Below are positions 1 through 11,008 of a stretch of 64,000 bases of DNA, one piece after another. Position 1 is the stretch's first letter; every line of letters starts with the position of its first letter. The notes beneath the pieces were generated by a model. It worked only from the letters and a program-made list of their open reading frames with translations, made no database searches and was not told the origin of the DNA. Made by a program: the position numbers and the translations under genes. Origin of the DNA: Epiperipatus broadwayi (taxonomy: Eukaryota > Onychophora > Udeonychophora > Euonychophora > Peripatidae); NCBI GenBank assembly GCA_028023455.1, contig JAQFVV010006342.1:1761001-1825000 (forward strand). Direction: 5' to 3'.

Positions 1-597
1 AATGTAAGATAAAGATGTTTTAATATTCTTATAACATAATTACCTTCCAGTTTTACAATCCAGTTTATTCATAAAGAAGGCGGGTTATTTCATTTATGGA
101 GAGTCATGGCACAGCATGGAGAGATTGAAGCCGCTAAATTACCCCATTGACATTACAATTCCTCTAGCAAAGTTTTCTTTTTCCATTTTCACGTTTAGTT
201 AAGGCTATATTTTAATTTGTCAAAAGATTTAAGTAATACACTTTCTTTTTTTAAAAAAAAAAAATTCAATATGTTCTGCTTCTCTGTGTAAGACGAAAGT
301 TCTTTTCTTTTGACCACGTGCCTAATTTGAATACTGCCTCAGTTTAACTCAAGTATCTTTTTTCTTTCTTTTTAATGATTGGATAATTAATTTCTTTTCT
401 TTTTATTGAGACAGATAAAAAAAAATAAGATGACTTAACATTTATTCAATTCCATCAATAACAAAATTAAAAATATGATTTTTTTTAAACAAATCAAAAT
501 TTATTGCGTTCCCAATTAGACTGAATCACGCTAGACGTTTTTAAATGGGGGGGGGGGTCTTTTGAATATTTATATGAGGAACAGGATATCTGTTTCA
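1..597 (-). repeat. 3' LTR of element 1, partial
   Basis: This matches 4551-5146 base for base except for a handful of substitutions and length differences in homopolymer runs. The window opens inside the 71-bp tandem unit found at 4250-4600. The remaining part of the LTR lies outside the window. Confidence 0.8.
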
Positions 598-612
598 TTA
601 CCCCTCACCAAA
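598..612 (-). other. Polypurine tract of element 1
   Basis: On the minus strand the sequence before the 3' LTR reads TGGTGAGGGGTAA and then the LTR start TGAAACAG. A purine-rich run directly upstream of the 3' LTR is the expected plus-strand primer of LTR retrotransposons. Confidence 0.55.
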
Positions 613-684
613 TTTTGGGATGAAATCGCCTGGAAGTACGATTTCATTCCACATACTATACACATTATTTCTCAGTACTGCCTG

Positions 685-1150
685 GTTTTAGATATGCTGA
701 TGAATAGGTAAGATGAGCTGGAAAAGTGAATACATGAACCATAGCTTCCAATGCCGGGACAAATAGATGGCCAAGCACAAACTACCAGTACACACCGCCT
801 CATGACGTCACGAGAAAATATCTCATTTTTAAGCACTACCTCTCTTGTACCTAGAAGTATCATCCAATCAAGAATAGGAGCCAGAGAAAAAAAATCAATT
901 TGGCACTCAGCCAACCCTGCTCAGCTTCGGTGAGTCTTAGGGGCTATCATTTGGCCTATCCATGAGACCAAGGCCTATACATGAGACCTATATATACGCA
1001 CTGCTGGACTACTCTTGGAGCACAACATCCAGGTCGGGATAGTGCCGAGCATATACTTCGGAGCATCATAACACAATGCATCCAAGCAGCTCCGCTCAAT
1101 CATCCACCATCTCAACATGAAAAACACAAGTTCATGCATCACTACACCAC
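685..1150 (-). repeat. Dispersed repeat shared with 21815-22268
   Basis: The reverse complement of this interval aligns colinearly, with many substitutions, to 21815-22268. Shared blocks include the ones around TTAAAAATGAG, TTTTCTCRTGAC and TAGTCCAGCA. Here it lies between the ORFs and the purine tract of LTR element 1. It may be part of that element's 3' non-coding region or an independent SINE-like insertion. No long ORF is present. Confidence 0.55.
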
Positions 1151-1193
1151 ACTCACAAACTTTTTCCATCAGCTATCTCTATTTTATTCTGAA

Positions 1194-1658
1194 TCATAAC
1201 TGCAATCTGGTTTGGAGAAACTGAGGTTCATGATCAGTTCTCCTATAGTCCTCTTTTGTATTATGAGGTGACATACTTCTGGATCGTCTCTTTGTTGAAA
1301 ATTTATCATGTTTAACATTACTGTGTTGTCTTGCTTCTTCACTTCTGTATTTTCTTTGGAGATCATTGTTACTGTTTGATCTTCTAATTATACGCGTCCG
1401 ATATGGACCATGAACACCATCTGTGAATTTTCTCCTGTTCCTCTTCCATGGTGGTACTTTATTTTTATATAAAAGTTTCTTTTTAAATGGTTCTTCTGCC
1501 ATAGTAATTACTTTTTTGGTATTTGCAAAGGTTTCTTGTTGTTTAATTTCTTTCACACTGATAAATCCTGAGTTTTCAGATTCCTTTTTGGTGTCTTTTC
1601 CTGCGTAAGCAACTATATTTTTAATAACTGTATTTATATATTTTTTTTCTATACTCAA
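1194..1658 (-). CDS. Basic ORF in LTR element 1, function unknown
   Basis: The 154-codon ORF starts inside the end of the upstream coiled-coil ORF, overlapping it by about 38 bases in another frame. Its C-terminal half is rich in Arg, Lys, Ser and Asn, with the segment VPPWKRNRRKF and runs such as RIIRRSNSNND and KRRSRSMS. Such basic composition would suit nucleic-acid binding, for example the tail of a Gag or Pol protein, but I recognise no zinc knuckle, protease or chromodomain. It could be a decayed remnant joined to the upstream ORF by a frameshift. Its position inside an LTR element argues against a host gene. Confidence 0.4.
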   Translation of the reverse strand: MSIEKKYINTVIKNIVAYAGKDTKKESENSGFISVKEIKQQETFANTKKVITMAEEPFKKKLLYKNKVPPWKRNRRKFTDGVHGPYRTRIIRRSNSNNDLQRKYRSEEARQHSNVKHDKFSTKRRSRSMSPHNTKEDYRRTDHEPQFLQTRLQL

Positions 1659-2508
1659 TTTTTGATTTGAGTTTATTAAGCTTTTGTTTATAATTTTTTA
1701 TATATGGCTGAGGAATAACACACTTTTCTTTCCATTTTATGGTTTCTTTCTCTATCTCCTTTACTATTTCATAGCATATATCAGACAATTTTTCTGAAAC
1801 ATTTTCTTCTATATTGGATAGTCCCTTTGTTATATTTTGATTATGTTCATTTTCACGTTTTTCATCTTCTTGAAGATCAGAAGATTTTAATTTTGCTTTA
1901 TTAGATTCATTTTCATCCATTTGAAACTCTTTTACTGTATTTGATACAATTTCATTCTCAGCTTCTGTATATACTGTTTCTTTATTTTCAATTTTAGAGG
2001 TACATTCCACAATCAGAAGTTTTCCTGAAGGTAGACTGACAATTTCAAGATCACTCTTTGTAATTTCAATTTCTTCCTTTTTAACAATCTCAAATTTTGC
2101 TTCATCAGTATTTTGTTTTTCTATTCTTTGGTTTGCTTCTATTGCTTGCTTGTTATATTCTTCTCTTTGTTTATCCCATTTTTGGTTATATTCTTCTCTT
2201 TGTTTATCCCATTTTTGGTTATATTCTTCTCTTTGTTTGATATCTTCTTCTCGTTGTTTATCCCATTTTCGGTTATCTTCTTCTCTCTGTTTGATATCTT
2301 CTTCTCTTTGTTTATCCCATTTTTGGTTATCTTCTTCTCTTTGTTTATCCCATTTTTGGTTATATTCTTCTCTTTGTTTGATATCTTCTTCTCTTTGTTT
2401 AATATCTTCTCTTTGTTTATCTTCTTTTTCTATTCGTTCTTTGATCATATCGAATAGCTGCTTTAACATGGCTTTCTTTTTTGTTTCCTGAGTTTCTACG
2501 TTCGCCAT
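1621..2508 (-). CDS. Gag-like coiled-coil ORF of LTR element 1
   Basis: The 295-residue ORF starts at the ATG complementary to 2506-2508, just inside the 5' leader. Residues about 15-130 are almost pure heptad-like repeats built from KQREED, KQREEY and NQKWDK units, encoded by short in-frame tandem repeats at 2150-2440. They predict a long charged coiled coil. The remainder is rich in Glu and Lys without a recognisable capsid or zinc-knuckle domain. Many metazoan Ty3/gypsy-type Gag proteins have such charged coiled-coil N termini, which with the LTR context is my reason for the call. The opposite strand also has long open frames here, but they are shadows of the repeat composition. Confidence 0.5.
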   Translation of the reverse strand: MANVETQETKKKAMLKQLFDMIKERIEKEDKQREDIKQREEDIKQREEYNQKWDKQREEDNQKWDKQREEDIKQREEDNRKWDKQREEDIKQREEYNQKWDKQREEYNQKWDKQREEYNKQAIEANQRIEKQNTDEAKFEIVKKEEIEITKSDLEIVSLPSGKLLIVECTSKIENKETVYTEAENEIVSNTVKEFQMDENESNKAKLKSSDLQEDEKRENEHNQNITKGLSNIEENVSEKLSDICYEIVKEIEKETIKWKEKCVIPQPYIKNYKQKLNKLKSKIEYRKKIYKYSY

Positions 2509-2714
2509 TTTTCCTTTGTTTTCTGACTTAGTAAGCTTCTCTCTCCATCCACACCATGACCTTACTCCATCTTCTTTGAAATGCCTGTTTCATTCTTTAT
2601 GCCATTCATTTTGTGTTTTTCTTTTAGACTTTTATTTTTCCATCCTTCCTGAACAAATTACATCACTACATCATATGCACTGTTCATATCACAGAATCGT
2701 GATCTGCTTATACC

Positions 2715-2935
2715 TATGAGTAGGCTAGCTAGATCGGACCTCACAATAGGGTGGCAAATTAACCGGCCTATGCCAGATAAGGCCTCACAGTAAGGTGACA
2801 ATGTAATAGGTGCCTATGGTTAGGCTAGCTGGATAAAGCCTCACAGTTGGAAGCCAAATGTAACCGGAGCCTATAGGTAGGTTAGCCAGGTAAAGCCTCA
2901 CAGTTGGACGACAAATGTAACCGGACCGCCATACA
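2715..2935 (-). repeat. Tandem leader/primer-site repeats, about 58 bp x 4
   Basis: Four degenerate units each contain, on the plus strand, CTCACAGT(T)GG followed by an ATGTAACCGG-like block. Read on the minus strand, each unit repeats the LTR end (GGTTACA) followed by a TTTGGCTTCCAACTGTGAGG-like stretch. That resembles a primer-binding site, so the array looks like repeated copies of the LTR/leader junction. Confidence 0.5.
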
Positions 2936-3339
2936 ACCGTTTTATTACGTCAGTTGTAACAATTTTCTGATGAGCATGCTGCAGGAAGGAACCATCAATT
3001 GATATTCTTAATGTAGATGTTAATGCCCCCCTACAACAATATTTCCTGCTCATCAGAGGATGTAGTACATAGAGACTGGAAACATCTAAATATTTCTATG
3101 TTTGGTTTCCCAAAGAGCGCCATTAGAGTTCCATCTCACCACAACCTGACTGGCCTAGGTCTAGTTATGTCAGACGTAGCTCAGAGAACATGAGATTCTC
3201 ATGAACCAGTGCTATAACTGATGAGTGATGCATTAAAACAAAACATAATTGGATAACTGGATAACCAATTTAATTTTTAGTAACAAAAAAAAAAAATTAT
3301 TAAATAACAATTAATTTGCAATTTCAACAATAGTTCATT

Positions 3340-3650
3340 AATTCCTCTATGAAAAGAAGCTTGGAAATATTCCAATTCAATAATAGTTCATTTGAATTCA
3401 TTTATGGGAAAAAGCTTGTGAATATTCTAATTCAACAATAATTCATTAATTCCTTTATGAGAAGAAGCTTGGAAACATCCTATTTCAACAATAGTTCATT
3501 TTTGTATTCCTTTATGAGAAGAAGCTTGGAAATATTCCAATTCAACAATAGTCCATTTTTGTATTCCTTTATGAGAAGAAGCTTGGAAATATTCCAATTC
3601 AACAATAGTTTGTTTTTGTATTCCTTTATGAGAAGAAGCTTAGAAGCAGT
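3340..3650. repeat. 57-bp tandem repeat inside LTR
   Basis: About five units are built around TTTATGAGAAGAAGCTTGGA and TTCAACAATAG. The spacing of the TTTATGAG block (3511, 3568, 3625) is 57 bp. Because 57 is divisible by three, the array forms a spurious open frame of 19-residue repeats. I do not regard it as coding. Confidence 0.85.
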
Positions 3651-4030
3651 CAAGCATTTATGGTTTATACAATAATTCATTTTGAAGCAGTCAAGCATTT
3701 ATGGTTTATACAATAATTCATTTGTTCATTTAAGAGAAGAACTTTAGAAGCAGTCAAGCATTTATGGTTTATACAATAATTCATTTTGAAGCAGTCAAGC
3801 ACTTATGGTTTATACAATAATTCATTTGTTCATTTAAGAGAAGAACTTTAGAAGCAGTCAAGCATTTATGGTTTATACAATAATTCATTTTGAAGCAGTC
3901 AAGCACTTATGGTTTATACAATATTTCATTTTGAAGCAGTCAAGCACTTATGGTTTATACAATAATTCATTTTGAATTCATTTAAGGTAAGAACCTTAGA
4001 AGCAGTCAAGCATTTATGGTTTATACAGCA
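3640..4030. repeat. 40-bp tandem repeat inside LTR
   Basis: Units of about 40 bp start GAAGCAGTCAAGCA and continue TTATGGTTTATACAATAATT. Some are separated by a second block containing TTTAAGAGAAGAACTTTA, giving a higher-order period near 105 bp. Confidence 0.85.
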
Positions 4031-4249
4031 TTTCATCATTTTATGAATTATTACTGATTGGTAGATATTTGAACTCAGCAATTCTTGGTTTGTAGAGCAT
4101 TTATCATTTGATAATTGAGGCATTTATAATTTAGCCAAATATAAAACTATATTCATATACATAAACTCTGTTTGGCTTGTGGAGCATTTATAATTTATAT
4201 AGTAAATACGTTCAAATATTTTTATAAATAAATTTGCGTATAACTATTT

Positions 4250-4600
4250 CATAACTTCATTTTATAACGTATGATAAAGATGTTTTAATATTTTATAAAA
4301 CAAATTCTATGTAATTATTTCATAACTTCACTTTATAACGTATGATAAAGATGTTTTAATATTTTATAAAACAAATTCTATGTAATTATTTCATAACTTC
4401 ACTTTATAACGTATGATAAAGATGTTTTAATATTTTATAAAACAAATTCTATGTAATTATTTCATAATTCCACTTTATAACGTATGATAAATATGTTTTA
4501 ATATTTTATAAAAACAAATTCTATGTAATTATTTCATAACTTCACTTTATAACGTAAGATAAAGATGTTTTAATATTCTTATAACATAATTACCTTCCAG
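4250..4600. repeat. 71-bp tandem repeat inside LTR
   Basis: Units start CATAACTTCA at 4250, 4321, 4392, 4463 and 4535. The last unit runs into unique LTR sequence. The same unit opens the window at base 1 in the other LTR. Confidence 0.9.
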
Positions 4601-5146
4601 TTTTACAATCCAGTTTATTCATAAAGAAGGCGGGTTATTTCATTTATGGAGAGTCATGGCACAGCACGGAGAGATTGAAGCCGCTAAATTACCCCATTGA
4701 CATTACAATTCCTCTAGCAAAGTTTTCTTTTTCCATTTTCACGTTTAGTTAAGGCTATATTTTAATTTGTCAAAAGATTTAAGTAATACACTTACTTTTT
4801 TTAAAAAAAAACAATTCAATATGTTCTGCTTCTCTGTGTAAGACGAAAGTTCTTTTCTTTTGACCACGTGCCTAATTTGAATACTGCCTCAGTTTAACTC
4901 AAGTATCTTTTTTCTTTCTTTTTAATGATTGGATAATTAATTTCTTTTCTTTTTATTGAGACAGATAAAAAAAAATAAGATGACTTAACATTTATTCAAT
5001 TCCATCAATAACAAAATTAAAAATATGATTTTTTTAAAACAAATCAAAATTTATTGCATTCCCAATTAGACTGAATCACGCTAGACGTTTTTAAATGGGG
5101 GGGGGGTCTTTTGAATATTTATATGAGGAACAGGATATCTGTTTCA

Positions 5147-6415
5147 ATATATATTGTAATGGAAAATATACCAATCACCAAGCAGTGACTGCCTAACTCT
5201 TAGTTTAACCTCTCAAAAATAGTAATAAGATCAATAAGTAAAAATACCTGTCACATGATCATCAATATTAGTATTAAATCTCAGGCATTATCCAGATATA
5301 AATATTGTATATGCTAGCAATTTTATATTCAAGATCAATAAAAAATAAGTGTGGCTAGCATAATATCATGAATGTCAAAGTAATATTTTCACCTATATAT
5401 TATTTTTCATATTCTCATAATACATAAAGACTCTTAGATATCTATATGATACAGTATCTCAAGTATGACAGGATATAAATAGATATTTTGAGATTGTATC
5501 CAGCACATACTTTATAACATATAAACAAAGATGTGAAAGTAGTGCAAATGAGCTCTAATGAAATTTTAACATAAAAAATATTACTTGATTAGCTGTAATA
5601 AAGCATATTGAAAATTTTAATACTAAAATTATACTAATATGGCACAAGTATAGTGTAAATGTTGATGATAAGTAAAACATAAAGCCCTCACTTTAAAATA
5701 ATAATAAATTAATTTATTAAACAAATTATATGTATAAAATAAAATAAACAAATATATGTAAGATAAGTATGTGAATATTCCCATATTTTCTTACATAACA
5801 GTTTTTTTATACAAGCACTGTTCTAAAGAAAAGATCGCAGATAGGTGCACCGATGTTTAGTGGGAAATGTATATACCAACCAATAAAGAAGATTTCCTTT
5901 AATTAGGATTTCTAATATATCCTCTTTATTATCTTAAGGTTTATTAAATTAAATAAATGGTTACACTATGTTTTATAGATTTCTATATTTCCTATATTTG
6001 TACTCTTAAAATTGTACCATCTTATTAATCTTTTTATTTAGGAACATTTATCTTTCATTAAACAAGCATAATAACTACATGGTCCATTTACAAAACATTA
6101 AGATCTCAAACAAAGCATTCTACTCGAACTGTAGACATGGAATACTTATTATTTATTAAACTTAACATTATTATTATAAGAAAATTTCAACTATATACCT
6201 AAAATGTTATGTATTCATTTTATCAACATGCACACACTGCGATATCATGAAACATACAGCAATAAAATATGAGGTATATAAAAGAAAAGAATCTCATACC
6301 CAATAAAATAATTTAAAAATACTATTATTTAACAATTAAAACATTTATCTCTTTCACATTTACATGGTCATGAGTATAGGTTGTATAAAATAAAATGGAT
6401 AAGTTTAATATAAAC
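5147..6415. other. AT-rich stretch, nothing recognised
   Basis: This lies between LTR element 1 and the hAT-like element. I see no ORF, terminal repeat or structured RNA that I can support, only scattered short AT microsatellites. Confidence 0.6.
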
Positions 6416-6746
6416 CACTGGTCTTCAACTCTTGGTCTGCAGACTGACACCAGACCACAGAAGTTTTCTGGCAGACCATGCTAGACTGGCAGGAAAGTTT
6501 GTAATAACAAAATAATAAGTTATTGAGCTTTCAATTAATATAAACAATTTTTATTTATTTTTCATCTCATTATTACCCAATTAAAAAAAAAAAACAGAAC
6601 AAAAACAAAATCTAATCAATCATACATAAATTAATTTGTTTTTCTAGTTATCACAGATGTTTGGGGGGGTCGAATTAAATTTTTTTAAAAAAAATTCAAA
6701 ATTAAAAAAAAGTTTTTTATTACACAAATTCCATATATATATATAT

Positions 6747-8229
6747 TGTGACAGAATGGGTTCGAATCCAGTCACAAATAAATTATTTAATCGGTAAACA
6801 TATATATATAATATTTAATTTTGTTTATTATGTGGCGGTGGTTACAAATACATAAACACGGGGGAGGGATTCTGTCATTTTAAATGATATATGTGTGTGT
6901 GACAAATGCGTGTATGAATGAATTAAGTAGTGAAAAGAGAGAAATGAGATTTTTGTTTCACATTGAAAAAACTAGAGTTTTCCAGCAGAATGAAATTTTA
7001 TTTTCTGTTATATTACAATAGAAGCTACGCCACGAGTTTTCACATGTCTAACAGATCTGGTTATTCCACATTGAAAATCGGAAGTGAGATAAAAAAGAAG
7101 CTTCTAGAACCAATGGAAGAGGCTATAAAAGTGAGCCACCCAGAATGCATTGGATCTTTTTCCGGCAAAGCTATAACAGTGAACACCTAAACGGTTTTAA
7201 TATTTAAATATATAATGGCAACTTCAAAAGAAATGTTGGAGTAAAAGAAGCTGCATTGGATTCAAACCCCTGATCCCAACTTGCTGCAGCTGCCTCAATA
7301 AAACCATGATGCCTCGAAACAACACATAATTCCAGTGTGTAATCAAATGAACCTTGTCAGCCAACAGACATAAAGATCTCAAATCGTTACCTTGAATTGC
7401 CTAATTTACCTGTGGAACGGAACTATATAATAAATAAATAAAAATTGCTTCTACTACTTCCCAGGAAAGCCAGGTAAAGAACTTTAATCATTGATCTTTT
7501 TAAATCTTCTTTATAAAAAGGAAATTTTGTACTTGCAATAATAAGTGAAGGTGATGTATGAACTAACTTTATAAGATTTCTTTAAAGCTTCGTTCCATTA
7601 TGGACGTAATAAAGTAACTAGTGTTGAAAGTCACATGATACAAACTTTTTGTAGTATTGACCTTCACTACTTGAGATATATATGAGAAATCTATTGGAAA
7701 GAATGACGTATGATTGCAATTTGAAATGACAGAGTACTAAATATTGTTTTTTTTTTTTAATATTAAATAAATATGTCAAGAAAGTAGAGTATTGAGTTAA
7801 TTTAATTATTTAAAAATCCATTTATTTAGTTTATGATTATTTTATTTATTTTTATGTTTAAAAATAAAAATAAAAGAGAACTCTTAATCCCATTCGTAGC
7901 TACTCATGGCTGTGATGCCACCTGACCATGAGACTGAGCTAGCTGATGGTCAAAACCTCTCTCACATTACGTATATAGTATTCTTGTTGGTAATATATTC
8001 ACTTCAGTAATTCTTATATTCATATAATATTGGTGCTTGGTGTCCTTCTGATGACCATAAATACATGCTGGGGATATATTACAGTTACAAGAATAACCCA
8101 TAAGTTTTGAATATTTTAGGTCAAACCACTTCATTAAATAAAAATACACAGGCACATATATTGATGCATCATATACATATTCGGTAGTATACACCTGTCT
8201 AGTGAGAGGTAAATAGGGTTTTGTTATAA
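6747..8229 (+). repeat. 5' LTR of retrotransposon 2
   Basis: It starts (AT)TGTGACAG and ends TGTTATAA(T). The ends are imperfect inverted copies of each other (ATTGTGACA and TGTTATAAT) but do not close with the usual CA. Boundaries are uncertain by about 2-3 bases because the flanks are (TA)n. Confidence 0.8.
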
Positions 8230-8247
8230 TGGCATCCCAACTAAAGG
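8230..8247 (+). other. Primer-binding site of retrotransposon 2
   Basis: TGGCATCCCAACTAAAGG follows the 5' LTR directly. A TGG start is expected for complementarity to the CCA end of a tRNA. A related string TGGCCACCCAACTTGGG follows another LTR end at 15604. Confidence 0.6.
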
Positions 8248-8665
8248 GCTTCGAAAAGAAGTAGGGGGGAATGGGGAGAGTTATGAGATATTAGAAATAC
8301 ATTAATAAAGTGAAAAGTTTTATATTTTATTGAAGAAAGGTTGTTTAGAGTTCGTAGCTGTGCAGTAGGTCAACATACATAAGCTGTTATTTTTAATTTC
8401 TTTGTCTATTCCAATGAGGTTTCGAGAAGAAAAGTGGCTAACAGGAAGGCAGTGCAGGGTGCTGGGATGGGGGAGTGGGTCTGAAGCATTAATCAAAGAT
8501 AAAATAAAAAAAAATTTATGAAAACAAGAGCGCAAAAGAATATGGAAAAAGAGTAACAGGAAAATATGTTGGAGTGAATTTTGAAAAAGGTTGAAAGTCT
8601 AGAGTTGAGATTCAGAGAGATAGAAAAGAGAATGGACCGATTAGAACATAAAGTAGGAATCAAAG

Positions 8666-9555
8666 ATGAGAAATGATTTGGGGGAACAGGAAGGTGAAAA
8701 GGCAGATATGGAGAGTGGAGATGAACAGAAGCAAGGCGCTCAACTAAACCCCTCAGGAAAACTGGCAGCGGTAATAAGTCACACGATGGTGCAAGGGAGT
8801 ATGAACCAATTCATAAAAATTTCGTCCATTTTCAGGGAGAATGGGGGAAGCACCAGTCGAGCATCTATGAAGCCTAAAAAAATATTTCAATATAAATCCC
8901 ATGTCAGAAGAAAGTAAGATAATTATCATGTATGGCAACTTTACAGACAATGCCCAGTCGTAGTGGGACACGCTTGGTCGACAGCCAGCTACTTTTGAAG
9001 AATATAAAAAAGTGAGAGAGGCCATTTGGTCCAAGGATAGGCAGGAGTTAACACACTATCAAATTATGGAAGAAAAGTTTAAGGAAGGGTGCAATGATAG
9101 CTATTCATAATTCTTTCATGAACAGGTGGCTAGACTGTGGACATTGGATGCATGCAACATGACAGAGTCATATACTGTGTATTATAAGACACAGTATGCC
9201 CATGAGAGTGGAACAAATGATCTTGGGGGCAGGGAAAGCATCACTGGGAGAGATTGCGGAGCTGCTCAATGCCATTGACATGAGTTCATATGACTACAGT
9301 GGGCATCATGAAGCAGTAAAAGAGGATGAAAGCGGGTGGAGAATGGGAGTGGATACCTTTCCAAAATGGGGAGAAACATCCGAAGAAAAGAGACCACCGG
9401 AGAAGCTGAACTTTGGACCAGGAAAAGAAGCAGAGGGACATATTAGACGTAATACATGTGTTGTACAAAAGAGCCATTCAAAATATGCAAATGTATTTAA
9501 AGGCTTTTGGAAGAGGGGGTATTGTGACAATGGGTTTGAACCCAGTCAGAAATAA
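8666..9555 (+). pseudogene. Decayed gag-like gene of retrotransposon 2
   Basis: Three fragments in different frames are colinear. The first (8666-8917) carries an acidic leader then a segment around NQFIKISSIFRENGG. The second (about 8898-9200) has NFTDNAQS, an in-frame stop, then WDTLGRQPATFEEYKK and SKDRQELTHYQIMEEKF, broken again by a stop before FFHEQVARLWTLD. The third (9196-9555) continues with RVEQMILGAGKASLGEIAELLNAID. The pattern of a tryptophan-containing helix followed by an EF..Y/EEYK helix resembles the capsid region of metazoan Ty3/gypsy-type Gag. At least one frameshift and two stops make it non-functional. No zinc knuckle is visible before the purine tract. Confidence 0.6.
9509..9519 (+). 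other. Polypurine tract of retrotransposon 2
   Basis: GGAAGAGGGGG ends three bases before the TGTGACA start of the 3' LTR. This is the plus-strand primer expected at this position. Confidence 0.75.
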
Positions 9556-11008
9556 ATTATTTAATCGGTAAACATATATAGATGTAGATATATATTTAAT
9601 TTTGTTTATTATGTGGTGGTGGTTACAAATACATAAACACGGGGGGGGGGACTCTGTCATTTAAAATGATATATATGTGTGTGTGACAAATGCATGTATG
9701 AATGAATTAAGTAGTGAAAAGAGAGAAATGAGATTTTTGTTTCACATTGAAAAAAGTAGAGTTTTCCGACAGAATGAGATTTTATTTTCTGTTATATTAC
9801 AATAGAAGCTACGACATGAGTTTTCACATGTCTAACAGATGTGGTTATTCCACATTGAAAATCGGAAGTGAGATAAAAAAGAAGCTTCTAGAACCAATGG
9901 AGGGGGCTATAAAAGTGAGCCACCCAGAATGCATTGGATCTTTTTCCAGCAAAGTTACAACAGTGAACACCTAAACAGTTTTAATATTTAAATATATAAT
10001 GGCAACTTCAAAAGAAATATCAGGGTAAGAGAAGCCACATCGGATTCAAACCCCTGATCCCAACTTGCTGCAGCTGCCTCAATAAAACCATGATGCCTTG
10101 AAACAACACATAATTCCAGCGTGGAATCAAATGAACCTCATCGGCCAACAGACATAAAGATCTCAAATCATTACCTTGAATTGCCTAATTTACCTGCGGA
10201 ACGAAACTATATAATAAATAAATAAAAATTGCTTCTACTACTTCCTGGGAAAGCCAGGTGAAGAACTTTAATCATTGATCTTTTTAAATCTCCTTTATAA
10301 AAAGGAAATTTTGTACTTGCAATAATAAGTGAAGGTGATGTACGAACTAACTTTAAAAAAGATTTCTTTAAAGTTTTGTTCCATTACAGATGTAATAAAG
10401 TAACTAGTGTTGAAAGTCACATAATACAAACTTTTCGTAGTATCGACTTTCACTACTTGAGATATGTATGAGAGATCTATTGGAAAGAATGATGTATGAT
10501 TGATAGAGTACTAAATATTGTTTTTTTTTTTAATATTAAATAAATATATCAAGAAAGTAGAGTATTGACTTAGTTTAATTGTTTATAAATCCATTTATTT
10601 AGTTTACGATTATTTTATTTATTTTTATGTTTAAAAATAAAAATAAAAGAGAACTCTTAACCCCATTTGTAGCTACTCACGGCTGTGACGTCATCCAACC
10701 ATGAGACTGAGCTAGCTGATGGTCAAAACCTCTCTCACATTATGTAAATAGTATTCTTGTTGGTAATATATCTACTTTGCATAATTCTCATATTCGTATA
10801 GGATTGGCGCTTGGTGTCCTTCAGATGACCATAAATACATGTTGGGGATATATTACAGTTGCGAGAATAACCATAAGTTTTGAATAATAATATTTTAGGT
10901 CAAACCACTTAATTAAATAAAAATACACAGGCACGTATATTAATACATCATCTACATATTCGGTAGTATACACCTGTCTAGTAAGAAGTAAATAGGGTTT
11001 TGTTATAA
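9523..11008 (+). repeat. 3' LTR of retrotransposon 2
   Basis: Colinear with 6747-8229 along its entire length, with the same ends. It lacks a short segment present near 7725 in the 5' LTR. It is followed by (TA)n at 11009-11022. Confidence 0.85.

Larger units (their letters stand above)
1..5146 (-). mobile_element. LTR retrotransposon 1 (minus strand, cut by window start)
   Basis: Bases 1-597 and 4551-5146 are nearly identical and both end in the same TGTTTCA terminus, so they are the outer parts of two direct LTRs. Read on the minus strand the order is: 5' LTR (5146 to about 2916), a leader with short tandem repeats, a coiled-coil gag-like ORF, a basic ORF, a non-coding stretch, a purine-rich tract, and the 3' LTR (597 to beyond the window). 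No protease, reverse transcriptase or integrase is visible in the 2.3-kb interior, so the copy is probably non-autonomous. LTR termini on the minus strand are TGAAACAG and GTTACA, obeying the TG...CA rule. Confidence 0.75.
2916..5146 (-). repeat. 5' LTR of element 1 (about 2.2 kb)
   Basis: The right end (minus-strand TGAAACAGATATCC) is fixed by comparison with 591-597. The left end is placed where minus-strand GGTTACA meets a primer-site-like sequence. An AATAAA hexamer on the minus strand near 2943-2948 would be a plausible polyadenylation signal close to the LTR end. The alternative left end is 2955 (also TGTAAC). The LTR contains three tandem arrays (3340-3650, 3640-4030, 4250-4600). Its right edge is followed by ATATATAT. 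Confidence 0.65.
6747..11008 (+). mobile_element. LTR retrotransposon 2 (4.26 kb, defective)
   Basis: There are two long direct repeats (6747-8229 and 9523-11008), a PBS-like sequence immediately after the first, and a purine tract immediately before the second. The 1.3-kb interior holds only broken gag-like frames. The LTRs differ at scattered positions, so the insertion is not recent. It interrupts a hAT-like element, and both flanks are (TA)n. Confidence 0.85.

Noticed and set aside
2113-2491. Two long plus-strand open frames with Phe/Ser/Leu repeats
   Set aside because: They are antisense shadows of the coiled-coil repeats of the minus-strand gag-like ORF.
2962-3062. CTGATGAGC at 2966 and its inverse at 3050 as hammerhead boxes
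   Set aside because: Neither is followed by a stem II and GAAA at proper spacing; they are part of a short inverted repeat near the LTR end.
3457-3675. Open frame of 19-residue repeats (MRRSLE...)
   Set aside because: It is a by-product of a 57-bp tandem repeat, and lies in an LTR.
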